In this document: in pieces, positions 1 to 7,955 of the stretch
How the letters are laid out: each line of letters begins with the position of its first letter
How positions within the stretch are numbered: the stretch's first letter is position 1
The notes under the pieces: model-generated
What the model was told of the DNA's origin: nothing
Database searches by the model: none
The model's input: the letters and a program-made list of their open reading frames with translations, nothing else
Source of the DNA: Candidatus Egaibacter danicus
GTDB lineage: Bacteria; Pseudomonadota; Gammaproteobacteria; Burkholderiales; Burkholderiaceae
Length of the DNA stretch: 8,471 nt
Reading direction: 5' to 3'
NCBI GenBank assembly: GCA_011391115.1
Contig: JAABRC010000065.1
Location: forward strand, 1-8,471
Translations under genes and position numbers: made by a program

Positions 1-1869
1 GCGGAAGCCATTACGCAGGCGGTAGCCAAACTGCCGCAAGGACTGCATTCGAACGACATTTCCATGGTGTCAGTGTCCACGACGCTAGCCACCAATGCCG
101 TGGTTGAAGGCCACGGCAGTGCGGTGGGTGTGATACTGATTGGCTTTGATGCGCCCATGGTGGAAAAAACGGGGATTGCCAAGGCATTCCCTGGCATTCC
201 GATAGAGGTTATTGCTGGCGGACATGACCACAACGGGCATGCGCCAGTGCCACTTGACCTGCCCGCCCTTGAAAGTGCGCTGAAACGCGTGGCAGACAAA
301 GTTGATGCGTTTGCTGTGGCTTCCACCTTCGCTGTGCGAAATGCCGAGCATGAGATTGCCGCCCGGGACCTGATCGTGTCGCGCACCGGCAAACCCGTGA
401 CGCTGTCAACAGAGTTGTCGTCTTCGCTGGATGCACCCCGCAGGGCGTTGACTGCGGCCCTCAATGCACGGTTGATTTCGCGGGTCTCAACGCTGATTGA
501 AGCTGTCAATCGCGCCATGACGAAGCTGCAAATCAATTGCCCCCTGATGATCGTCAAGGGGGATGGCACGCTGGCGCTTGCCGAAACGGTGGCGACCCGA
601 CCCATTGAGACGGTTTTATCCGGCCCTGCGGCAAGCCTGGTGGGTGCGCAATGGCTATCAGGGCTGGACAGTTTCATCATGTCGGATATGGGGGGCACAA
701 CCACAGATCTGGGTGTTTTGATCGACGGACGGCCCCGGATTTCCCAAGAGGGCGCGGAGGTGGGCGGCTGGCGCACCATGGTGCGGGCCATTGATGTACG
801 TACCATTGGGCTGGGTGGCGATAGCGAAGTTGCTCTCGGTGCCAACCGGAAAATCCTGCTGAACCCGCAACGTATTGTTCCGGTCGCGCTGCTTGGCGCC
901 CGCTACCCCGAGGTGTTGACTCTGCTGGAGGCCGATCTGGCTGATGTGGAGGGGGGTGGTTCCCTACACGGCCGTTTTGTCTTGCTGCCGTTTGGCGCGC
1001 GTGAAGGCGTGCCCACGGGAGAGCTGACGCAACGGGAGGCGGATGTTCTACGCCTCATCACCGACAAGCCGCAGCCTTTTCGGAAAATTGCAACCTCGAT
1101 GACAGCGCAACGCGCCATCGCATCACTCAAGAAAAAAGGACTGGTGCAAATCAGCGGTTTCACACCGTCTGACGCTGCGCATGTGCTGAGCCTTCAGTCC
1201 AACTGGTCGGGTCCAGCTGCCCGGATGGCAGCGCAGCTGGGTTGCCGTCTGCGGGAGATGAAGTTCCCGACGCCGGAGCGCACGGAAGAGTTTGCGCGTG
1301 ACGTCTGGAGCGAGACGGTCCGCCTGACTGGCAGAGCCATCCTGGATACAGCTTTTGGCATGAGCCCGTCGGATGATCGTCTGATCAATGCGGTCTGTTC
1401 GGGCGCCGGGACAGTAGGGCTGGCCAGCGTCAGCATGACGCCCACCATTCCAGTTGTGGCGGTCGGAGGGCCGGTCAAGGTGTATTACAGCGAGGTGGGA
1501 AGGCGACTGGGCTGCAATATGGTTTTCCCGGAGTACTGCGATGTTGCGAACGCGGTGGGCGCCGCCACCGGTGTCGTGGCGCAATCCGTGACGGTCAGGG
1601 TAGGAGGCGATGGAAGTGGCTTGTTTCTGGTTCACTCCACCGTAGGAACGCGTCAGTTCACGGAGCCTGGAGCAGCGATGGATGCAGCGACTCAGCTGGC
1701 CCGGCAATCGGCATGGGATGCGGCGGTGACGATGGGCGCGCACGAACCCGAAGTGAAAATCACGATTTCGAAACAGTGGATGCCCAACGCGACCAGTGAC
1801 GCTGGCCTGCTGGAGGCGGTTATCGTTGCCGAAGCAATAGGACGCCCCAACGTGTCCCTGTCCGTATGA
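1..1869 (+). CDS. Hydantoinase/oxoprolinase family protein (5' end missing)
   Basis: The reading frame is open from base 1 to the TGA at 1867-1869, giving 622 visible residues, so the start lies outside the window. The first ATG in frame (64) is internal, because the conserved STTLATNA motif follows it directly. Family members open with a GIDxGGTxTD phosphate-binding motif; by comparison about 40-60 residues are missing. Visible hallmarks are the LSGPAAS motif (about 619-639), the second phosphate motif DMGGTTTD (685-708), TIGLGGDS (about 802-825) and a C-terminal VAVGGPVKVYY...DVANAVGAA block (about 1456-1563). These mark the actin-like ATPase fold of HyuA and 5-oxoprolinase relatives, cytosolic enzymes that couple ATP hydrolysis to opening of cyclic amides. 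The substrate is not readable here, and no HyuB-like partner is present in the window. A winged-helix-like stretch lies at about 1015-1190. The assignment to the family is firm; the precise reaction is unknown. Confidence 0.9.
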   Translation, partial: AEAITQAVAKLPQGLHSNDISMVSVSTTLATNAVVEGHGSAVGVILIGFDAPMVEKTGIAKAFPGIPIEVIAGGHDHNGHAPVPLDLPALESALKRVADKVDAFAVASTFAVRNAEHEIAARDLIVSRTGKPVTLSTELSSSLDAPRRALTAALNARLISRVSTLIEAVNRAMTKLQINCPLMIVKGDGTLALAETVATRPIETVLSGPAASLVGAQWLSGLDSFIMSDMGGTTTDLGVLIDGRPRISQEGAEVGGWRTMVRAIDVRTIGLGGDSEVALGANRKILLNPQRIVPVALLGARYPEVLTLLEADLADVEGGGSLHGRFVLLPFGAREGVPTGELTQREADVLRLITDKPQPFRKIATSMTAQRAIASLKKKGLVQISGFTPSDAAHVLSLQSNWSGPAARMAAQLGCRLREMKFPTPERTEEFARDVWSETVRLTGRAILDTAFGMSPSDDRLINAVCSGAGTVGLASVSMTPTIPVVAVGGPVKVYYSEVGRRLGCNMVFPEYCDVANAVGAATGVVAQSVTVRVGGDGSGLFLVHSTVGTRQFTEPGAAMDAATQLARQSAWDAAVTMGAHEPEVKITISKQWMPNATSDAGLLEAVIVAEAIGRPNVSLSV

Positions 1870-2040
1870 CGGCAATCACTGCATGGCATATATTGGCTGC
1901 TTTACAAGACTTAACCTACAGCAACACCCGCGACATACGGCGGCGCCACAATGAAAACTTCCTTGTGATGTGACCTGATGACCCCAAAACAATACGTTCT
2001 GTCTGCTTTCTTCCTGCTAGACGCTGCCCGCAGGGGCCAG
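1870..2040. other. Intergenic region upstream of the efflux operon
   Basis: This gap of about 170 bp separates the hydantoinase-family gene from the efflux operon and should contain the operon promoter. I found no convincing sigma-70 -35/-10 pair and no intrinsic terminator (no GC hairpin followed by a T run). A short tandem-like motif, TGATGtgACC followed by TGATGACC, lies at 1966-1983. If the outer-membrane factor used the upstream ATG at 1978, the gap would shrink to 108 bp. No regulator gene adjoins this side of the operon. Confidence 0.5.
2032..2036 (+). promoter_or_regulatory. Putative ribosome binding site for the outer-membrane factor
   Basis: AGGGG lies 4 bases before the ATG at 2041. 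The spacing is a little short but usable. The alternative in-frame ATG at 1978 has no purine-rich stretch in front of it, so this site favours the 2041 start, in agreement with the signal peptide. Confidence 0.45.
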
Positions 2041-3426
2041 ATGCTTTTGGGGAGGTCTCTGCTGTTGGCGCTTGTTGCTGTGGGGGTATCCGGCTGCACG
2101 ACGCTGCCCCCAAAGGAATTGGTGCTCCCGGAAACGCCGGTGCCTGCTTCCTGGTCTTCTTCTGCGCCGGGTTCATCCGGGCAGGCCACGGCATCACTGG
2201 CCCAATGGTGGCAACGCTTCAATGACCCACAACTCACAGCCCTCGTCGAGCAGGCCATGCAGGCCAATACCAGTATCCGGTCTGCGCAATCGGCATTGCT
2301 GCAGTCACGGGCGTTGCGTGATGTCAAAACAGCGGGTCTGATGCCCGGCGTTTCGGGCTCTGCCTCGGCGCAGCGCAGCCAGACGAATGGCAACGATGCG
2401 ACCAACAGCTTTCGGGCCGGTCTGGATGCCAGTTGGGAGCCGGATGTATTTGGGGGCAAACGCAGTGCGCTGGGTGCGGCTGAAGCGGACGCCCAGGCCG
2501 CCGAAGCGTCACTGGCGGATGTGCAGGTATCTGTTGCTGCGGAAGTGGCGTTGGCCTATATCCAGTTGCGCGGTCAGCAGACCCAACTGGTGATCGCTGC
2601 CAGTAACCTGGCCAGCCAGCAGGAAACGTTGCAGATTACCGATTGGCGAGCCCAGGCCGGACTTACCACATCGCTGGAAGTCGAGCAGGCGCGAACTTCC
2701 ACCGGGCAGACAAGCGCCCAGCTTCCCGCGCTGGAAACCAGTATTGCCACGACCCGACATAGTCTGGCGGTGCTGACTGGGCAGTCACCCGATGCCCTGC
2801 AAGCCTTGATGGGAGCGGGGCAGGCGGTTCCTCAGGTGGCAGAAGACCTGGCCCTCGCGATTCCCGCGCAAACCCTGCGCCAGCGTCCCGACGTGCGCGC
2901 CGCCGAGCACCGAATCAGTGCTGCTCTGGCGCGGGTTTCTGTGGCGGATGCCGCGCGTTACCCCGGTTTTTCCATCAGCGGCTCTGTAGGTCTGAATGCC
3001 CTGACACTGGGGGCCCTTACCAACGGTGCCTCCGTGGTCAATGCGCTGTTGGGTAGCGTGTCCATTCCCTTGTTTGACGGTGGCGCTGCAAGAGCCCAGG
3101 TGCGAGCCCAGGAGGCGGCGCTGGAGCAGGCCCGCATCGGATACCAGTCCGTCGTGCTGACGGCATTGAAAGATGTGGAGGATGCACTGGTGGCTCTGAG
3201 GGGTGACCGTGCACGTCTGGTCCACCTTCAGGGCGCCGCCACGGCAGCAGGCAATGCCGCTTTGCTGGCGCAACAACGTTACGCCAGTGGCCTGATTGAT
3301 TTTCAGACTGTCCTGCAGACGCAGCGCACGCTGATGACGGCGCAAGACAGTGTGGCCAGTGCCCGTGCCGACATCAGCACCGACCATGTGCGCCTGTACA
3401 AGGCACTGGGTGGCGGCTGGCTTTGA
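2041..3426 (+). CDS. Efflux outer-membrane lipoprotein, NodT/OprM (TolC-like) family
   Basis: Starting at 2041 this is a 461-residue protein, a normal length for the family. It forms the trimeric outer-membrane channel of a tripartite efflux pump. Residues 1-18 form a lipoprotein signal peptide ending in the lipobox V-S-G-C, with Cys19 as the lipidation site. Residue +2 is Thr, not Asp, which fits sorting to the outer membrane. Two outer-membrane-efflux repeats follow (about 55-250 and 265-455). Family marks include SWEPDVFGG (131-139), LRQRPDV (279-285) and IPLFDGG in the second repeat. An ATG at 1978 would add 21 residues, but it lacks a ribosome site and would place a charged stretch ahead of the signal peptide, so I prefer 2041. 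It is the first gene of the efflux operon, 25 bp before the adaptor gene. Substrate specificity is not visible. Family assignment is secure; the exact start is less so. Confidence 0.9.
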   Translation: MLLGRSLLLALVAVGVSGCTTLPPKELVLPETPVPASWSSSAPGSSGQATASLAQWWQRFNDPQLTALVEQAMQANTSIRSAQSALLQSRALRDVKTAGLMPGVSGSASAQRSQTNGNDATNSFRAGLDASWEPDVFGGKRSALGAAEADAQAAEASLADVQVSVAAEVALAYIQLRGQQTQLVIAASNLASQQETLQITDWRAQAGLTTSLEVEQARTSTGQTSAQLPALETSIATTRHSLAVLTGQSPDALQALMGAGQAVPQVAEDLALAIPAQTLRQRPDVRAAEHRISAALARVSVADAARYPGFSISGSVGLNALTLGALTNGASVVNALLGSVSIPLFDGGAARAQVRAQEAALEQARIGYQSVVLTALKDVEDALVALRGDRARLVHLQGAATAAGNAALLAQQRYASGLIDFQTVLQTQRTLMTAQDSVASARADISTDHVRLYKALGGGWL

Positions 3427-3451
3427 ACCTAACCTGATTCTGGAACCCTTC

Positions 3452-4762
3452 ATGACATCCCAAGTTGCCCCCGGCGCCAACTCCTCCACTTCTGCGGTGC
3501 AGGCCCTGCTCGCTGAAGCGCCCCCAAAGGTGTGGTGGCGCAGAACCCTCGTCTGGGCTGTTTTGGCAGCGCTGGTTGTTACTGTGGCCGGTGTCTATTT
3601 TTGGCAGGCGCGAAGCAAAAGCAATGCAGCACCTGTTTTTGTCACCGAGGCGGTGAATCGGGGCAACCTGACCTTGACCGTTGCCGCCAACGGCACGCTG
3701 CAGCCCACCCGCTCGGTGAGCATTGGCAGCGAACTGTCGGGCACAGTGCTGCGCGTGCTGGTTGATGTGAATGACCGGGTCAGGAAAGGCCAGGTACTTG
3801 TCGAACTCGATACTGCCAAACTGAACGACCAGGTGACACGCTCGCGCGCTGCGCTTGGCGCCGCCAATGCTGCGGTGGCCCAATCGGTAGCCACTGTCAA
3901 GGAAGCGCAGGGTAATCTGGTTCGGCTGGAGGAAGTGGCCCGCCTGTCAGGCGGCAAGGTTCCTTCCAAAGCCGAGCTCGACTCTGGCCGGGCGGCCCTG
4001 GAGCGCGCCAAGGCAGAGGAAGCCAGTGCCCGTGCTAACGTGACCCAGGCGCAGGCGACTGCGGCTACCGATGCCACCAATTTATCCAAGGCATCCATCC
4101 GGTCGCCTATCGATGGCGTGGTATTGACCCGTTCGGTGGATCCCGGCAACGCTGTGGCAGCCTCGCTGCAGGCGGTCACCCTGTTCACGGTTGCGGAAGA
4201 TTTGAGCAGGTTGCGCTTACAGGTCAATGTGGATGAGGCCGATGTGGGCTCTGTCAAGGTAGGGCAGAAAGCAAGCTTTACCGTCAGTGCGTACCCTTCC
4301 CGCAGATTCCCTGCCACCATCACCCGTGTGGCATATGGCTCCACCACCACGGATAACGTGGTGACCTACATCACCTATATGGAAGTTGACAACGCTGACC
4401 TGACGCTTCGTCCGGGCATGACCGCGTCCAGCACCATCACCTCGACCGAACGGAACAATGTCTTGCTGGTGCCGAACAGGGCCCTTCGCTTCACACCCAC
4501 CGCAGCAGGCAGCGCCGTTGCGAAATCCAATGGGGGCATTGTGGGAAGCCTGCTGCCCCGGATGCCCAGATCGGCATCGCCGAAAACTGCCGGCGGCACG
4601 GGCACTGCCAGGCAGGTATGGGTGTTACGTGACGGGGCCGCTGTGGCCATGGCGGTAGTCCCGGGTATCAGCGACGGCCGCATGACTGAAATCACGGGTG
4701 GCGATTTGCAGGCTGGCATGCAGGTGATCACCGACCAGCGCGCTGCGGGAACTTCGCCGTGA
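3452..4762 (+). CDS. MacA-type periplasmic adaptor (membrane fusion protein)
   Basis: This 436-residue protein bridges an inner-membrane transporter and an outer-membrane channel. The chosen ATG at 3452 lies 25 bp after the preceding stop, with a weak GGAA 6 bases upstream; the open frame extends further back only by overlapping the previous gene. A cytoplasmic tail of about 30 residues with an RR pair precedes one transmembrane helix (about 32-51). The first lipoyl half follows (about 90-120: SIGSELSGTVLRV...VRKGQVLVELD), then an alpha-helical hairpin (about 122-208) with the tip-like stretch LSGGKVPSKAELD, the second lipoyl half (about 215-235, containing SPIDGVV), a beta-barrel and a membrane-proximal domain. 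A Gly/Ser/Ala/Pro-rich stretch around residues 350-390 looks like a flexible insertion. The ABC genes directly downstream identify it as MacA-like rather than an RND adaptor such as AcrA, although automated annotation may use the RND name. Confidence 0.9.
   Translation: MTSQVAPGANSSTSAVQALLAEAPPKVWWRRTLVWAVLAALVVTVAGVYFWQARSKSNAAPVFVTEAVNRGNLTLTVAANGTLQPTRSVSIGSELSGTVLRVLVDVNDRVRKGQVLVELDTAKLNDQVTRSRAALGAANAAVAQSVATVKEAQGNLVRLEEVARLSGGKVPSKAELDSGRAALERAKAEEASARANVTQAQATAATDATNLSKASIRSPIDGVVLTRSVDPGNAVAASLQAVTLFTVAEDLSRLRLQVNVDEADVGSVKVGQKASFTVSAYPSRRFPATITRVAYGSTTTDNVVTYITYMEVDNADLTLRPGMTASSTITSTERNNVLLVPNRALRFTPTAAGSAVAKSNGGIVGSLLPRMPRSASPKTAGGTGTARQVWVLRDGAAVAMAVVPGISDGRMTEITGGDLQAGMQVITDQRAAGTSP
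4747..4751 (+). promoter_or_regulatory. Putative ribosome binding site before the GTG-started ATPase gene
   Basis: GGGAA lies 7 bases before the GTG at 4759, inside the end of the adaptor gene. It supports the unusual GTG start, since the next in-frame ATG falls inside the ATP-binding core at Met43. Confidence 0.5.
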
Positions 4763-5525
4763 GCCAAACTACGCCCCTCATTGAACTCAGGCGGGTGACC
4801 AAAACCTATGGTGCCGGTGCCACTGCCTTGCAGGCGCTCAAAGGGGTAGACCTGACCATTGAAGCCGGCGATTTTGTGGCCATCATGGGCCCCAGCGGGT
4901 CAGGCAAGTCCACCGCCATGAACATACTGGGTTGTCTGGATACACCCACCTCGGGCGAATACCTGTTTCGCGGCGTCCACGTTGAAAGCCTGTTACGAGA
5001 TCAGCGGGCACGCCTGCGCCGTCGCTTTCTGGGTTTTGTTTTTCAGGGATTCAACCTGCTGGCACGCACGTCTGCGCAGGAAAATGTGGAACTGCCCCTG
5101 CTGTACCGCGGTGAGTCGGCGGCGGCACGGCATGCGGCAGCGGCGAAAGCCCTGGCCGCGGTCGGACTGACGGGGTGGGAACACCACACGCCGTCTGAGC
5201 TATCGGGTGGGCAACAGCAGCGCGTGGCCATTGCACGGGCCATTGTCACGGAGCCGGCCGTGCTGCTGGCCGACGAACCCACGGGTAACCTGGACACGCA
5301 CCGAAGCCGCGAGATCATGAGCCTGCTGTGGGGCCTGAATGTGGACCACGGCATTACCGTGCTGATGGTTACCCACGAGGCGGAAATGGCCGCTTACGCC
5401 AAGCGTATCGTGCGCTTTGTCGATGGCATGGTGGAAAGCGATGTGCCCAACCCGCATCCGGCGGCGCTAAACGAGGCGCAGACCCTTGCCAGGCCTGTCA
5501 TCGAAATCGCAGCCGGGAGTCGCTG

Positions 5526-5526
<1 letters not shown>
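4759..5526 (+). CDS. MacB-type ABC transporter ATP-binding protein
   Basis: This 255-residue stand-alone nucleotide-binding protein powers the efflux pump from the cytoplasmic face of the inner membrane. All ABC motifs are intact: Walker A GPSGSGKST (44-52), Q-loop Gln96 in FVFQGFNLL, signature LSGGQQQR (148-155), Walker B VLLADEP with Glu173, D-loop around Asp179 and switch His206 in MVTHE. The sequence style is that of the MacB/LolD/FtsE group. It starts with GTG, and the GTGA at 4759-4762 overlaps the adaptor stop codon, so translation is probably coupled. Its own stop overlaps the permease start by one base. Escherichia coli MacB carries this domain fused to the permease; here the two are separate genes. 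LolD is a paralogue to consider, but the adaptor and outer-membrane factor upstream point to MacAB-like efflux. Confidence 0.93.
5515..5519 (+). promoter_or_regulatory. Putative ribosome binding site for the permease gene
   Basis: GGGAG lies 6 bases before the ATG at 5526, within the last codons of the ATPase gene. It fixes the permease start at the TGATG junction rather than at the more upstream ATG of the same open frame (5328), which lies deep inside the ATPase gene. Confidence 0.6.
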
Positions 5527-6734
<1,208 letters not shown>

Positions 6735-6739
6735 AGGAT

Positions 6740-7768
6740 TCAGATGTGGCATTGGGCCAGGCGCGCCCCGTGAAGCATGACAAACGAGCGAAATGCATTG
6801 TTGACGCCAGACAGGAATGAGTCACGCCTGTGCAGCAAGCACCAGTCGAGCATCTTGGGCATGTCTTCAAGGTGCAGCACGGCAAGACGACCTGCTTCAA
6901 GTTCGATTTGAAAAGTGTGCGCCGACAAGAAACTGATGCCCATTCCGGCCATGACAGCCTGCTTGATAGTCTCGTTGCCCGACAATTCCATGGACACTTT
7001 GACCTGAAGCGATTGGGCTTGTAAAAGGTGTTCAAAAAACTGCCGGGTCGCGGAATTAGGCTCTCTAAAAATGAACGGCTCGTCTTTCAGTGCATCCCAG
7101 TGAATTTGCCGCTTTTTTGACAGGGCGTGACCAGCAGCAGCAACGATGCAGTGCGGATGCTGCGCAAAAGTCTCCGCCTCCAAGTCAGCCTCGGACGGCG
7201 GGTACCCTGCAATCGCGACATCTAGCTGGTGCTCCTGCAACATTCCCAATATGGCGTCGCGCCGGTCAACAGTCAGTTTGAACTTGACGCCGGGCCACTC
7301 CTGCGCAAATGCCATCAATAGCTTGGGCGCAAAGTAGTGAGCTGTCGGCACAACGCCCAAATGCAGCACACCGCCCCGGGAACCTTCGGTCACATGAAAT
7401 GCGGATATGGCCTCCTCAGCGATCAACACCTGGTTCAAGATGCGTCGTGTCTGTCGGAGCATCTCTTCGCCGGCCTGGCTGAGCGTTACCTTCTTTCCCT
7501 GTTTCACGAGCAGTTGCAATCCCAGGTCGATCTCAAGCTGCTGCACTTGCATGGAGACAGCGGGTTGGCTGAGGCTCAGTTGATCAGCGGCTCGCGAGTA
7601 ATTCAGGTTACTTGCCACGGCCTCAAAGATGCGCAATTGACGCAGGGTCAGATTTTTTAGCCAGTTTTCCCGCGCCTGGGTGAGTGTCTGGGGCGCCAGA
7701 CTCGTTTCCTTGCGGGAAATCCCTGGGGTGCTGGCACGAACCGGTTTTTGAGCGTCAACGCGTTTCAT
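6740..7768 (-). CDS. LysR-family transcriptional regulator, CbbR-like
   Basis: From the ATG at 7768 this is a 342-residue LysR-type regulator. The winged helix-turn-helix spans about residues 40-99, with the recognition region SRAADQLSLSQPAVSMQVQQLE at about 58-79. A linker helix and a periplasmic-binding-protein-like effector domain (about 125-330) follow. The pattern LTLRQLRIFEAVA...SQPAVSMQVQQLE...GKKVTL resembles CbbR, which in autotrophs senses metabolites and controls the Calvin cycle genes; no such genes are visible here. The protein carries an unusual 39-residue basic N-terminal extension before the DNA-binding domain. The ATG is supported by an upstream AAGGGA, and no ATG, GTG or TTG lies closer to the domain; a TTG at 7825 would lengthen it further. 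It is divergent from the aldolase gene, its likeliest target, and convergent with the efflux operon with 5 bp between stops. The ligand is unknown. Confidence 0.9.
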   Translation of the reverse strand: MKRVDAQKPVRASTPGISRKETSLAPQTLTQARENWLKNLTLRQLRIFEAVASNLNYSRAADQLSLSQPAVSMQVQQLEIDLGLQLLVKQGKKVTLSQAGEEMLRQTRRILNQVLIAEEAISAFHVTEGSRGGVLHLGVVPTAHYFAPKLLMAFAQEWPGVKFKLTVDRRDAILGMLQEHQLDVAIAGYPPSEADLEAETFAQHPHCIVAAAGHALSKKRQIHWDALKDEPFIFREPNSATRQFFEHLLQAQSLQVKVSMELSGNETIKQAVMAGMGISFLSAHTFQIELEAGRLAVLHLEDMPKMLDWCLLHRRDSFLSGVNNAFRSFVMLHGARLAQCHI

Positions 7769-7776
7769 AAGTGTTT

Positions 7777-7782
7777 TCCCTT
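7777..7782 (-). promoter_or_regulatory. Ribosome binding site of the LysR gene
   Basis: On the minus strand AAGGGA lies 8 bases before the ATG at 7768. This is a good Shine-Dalgarno match and selects this ATG over the TTG at 7825. Confidence 0.6.
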
Positions 7783-7803
7783 GCTTTTCTCCCAATTTCG
7801 AAC

Positions 7804-7817
7804 GCTGATGGATCAGC
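7804..7817. repeat. Perfect hyphenated palindrome GCTGAT-GG-ATCAGC
   Basis: Two 6-base arms are perfectly inverted around a 2-base centre. The short centre makes an RNA hairpin unlikely and favours binding of a dimeric regulator. It lies 35-49 bp upstream of the LysR start codon, probably in or near its transcribed leader, where a bound protein could repress it. Confidence 0.5.
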
Positions 7818-7843
7818 CTGTGCAAACCGTCCGTGGCTTTGTA

Positions 7844-7856
7844 TGAGCATTTTTCA
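7844..7856. promoter_or_regulatory. Candidate LysR-type operator TGA-N7-TCA
   Basis: The inverted triplets TGA and TCA are separated by 7 bases. This satisfies both the general T-N11-A LysR rule and the TNA-N7-TNA form reported for CbbR proteins. It could be the recognition site of the adjacent regulator. The motif is short and the region AT-rich, so chance is a real alternative. Confidence 0.4.
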
Positions 7857-7866
7857 ATGTATCAGT

Positions 7867-7880
7867 GTTTCTTATCGATT
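7867..7880 (+). repeat. Near-direct repeat, copy 1 (GTTTCTTATCGATT)
   Basis: This copy matches 7900-7912 except for one extra T. The shared core TATCGATT recurs exactly 32 bp downstream, about three turns of the helix, so both copies would face the same side of the DNA. It may be a regulator half-site. Confidence 0.45.
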
Positions 7881-7886
7881 TCATAA
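7872..7886. promoter_or_regulatory. Candidate LysR-type operator TTAT-N7-ATAA
   Basis: This perfect 4-base dyad contains a T-N11-A core (T7873, A7885). Its centre is 29 bp from that of the TGA-N7-TCA element, close to three helical turns. That resembles the paired recognition and activation sites of LysR regulators. It overlaps the first copy of the ATCGATT repeat. Confidence 0.4.
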
Positions 7887-7899
7887 AAATATATGCGTT

Positions 7900-7912
7900 G
7901 TTTCTATCGATT
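7900..7912 (+). repeat. Near-direct repeat, copy 2 (GTTTCTATCGATT)
   Basis: This is the second copy of the element at 7867-7880, lacking one T. It lies 44-56 bp before the aldolase start codon, in or near the probable core promoter, where an activator or repressor could contact RNA polymerase. Confidence 0.45.
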
Positions 7913-7955
7913 GGCCTCTTTACAGTCACTTCCAATCTGCCGCACATAGCAAACC

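Larger units (their letters stand above)
7769..7955. promoter_or_regulatory. Divergent promoter/operator region between LysR and aldolase genes
   Basis: This 187 bp gap must drive both the leftward LysR gene and the rightward aldolase gene. Its centre (about 7840-7930) is markedly richer in A and T than the flanking genes. It contains a hyphenated palindrome near the LysR gene (7804-7817), a TGA-N7-TCA element (7844-7856), a TTAT-N7-ATAA dyad (7872-7886) and a near-direct repeat (7867-7880 and 7900-7912). LysR proteins generally bind T-N11-A dyads in such divergent gaps and autoregulate. A weak rightward promoter may be TTGTTT (7899-7904) with TACAGT (7921-7926) at 16 bp spacing. That match is poor, as expected for an activator-dependent promoter, and is tentative. 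Confidence 0.6.

Noticed and set aside
1123..1875. A long minus-strand open frame (250 residues) opposite the hydantoinase-family gene
   Set aside because: The plus strand carries clear family motifs throughout. The antisense product shows no recognisable domain and is rich in Arg, His and Pro, typical of a shadow frame in GC-rich DNA.
1951..1968. Tiny upstream frame ATG-AAA-ACT-TCC-TTG-TGA before the efflux operon
   Set aside because: Five codons with no ribosome site and no attenuator-like structure after it; best explained by chance.
2785..3489. A 234-residue minus-strand open frame opposite the outer-membrane factor
   Set aside because: It is antisense to a well-supported gene, has a composition unlike a real protein, and would cross into the adaptor gene.
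6751..6772. Possible hairpin GGGC...GCCC near the convergent stops as a terminator
   Set aside because: The stem is only about 4 bp, lies inside the LysR coding end, and is not followed by a T run on either strand.
7823..7841. Imperfect inverted repeat (CAAACC...GGCTTTG) in the divergent promoter
   Set aside because: It needs a bulge to pair and is weaker than the neighbouring perfect dyads, so it is not reported as a feature.
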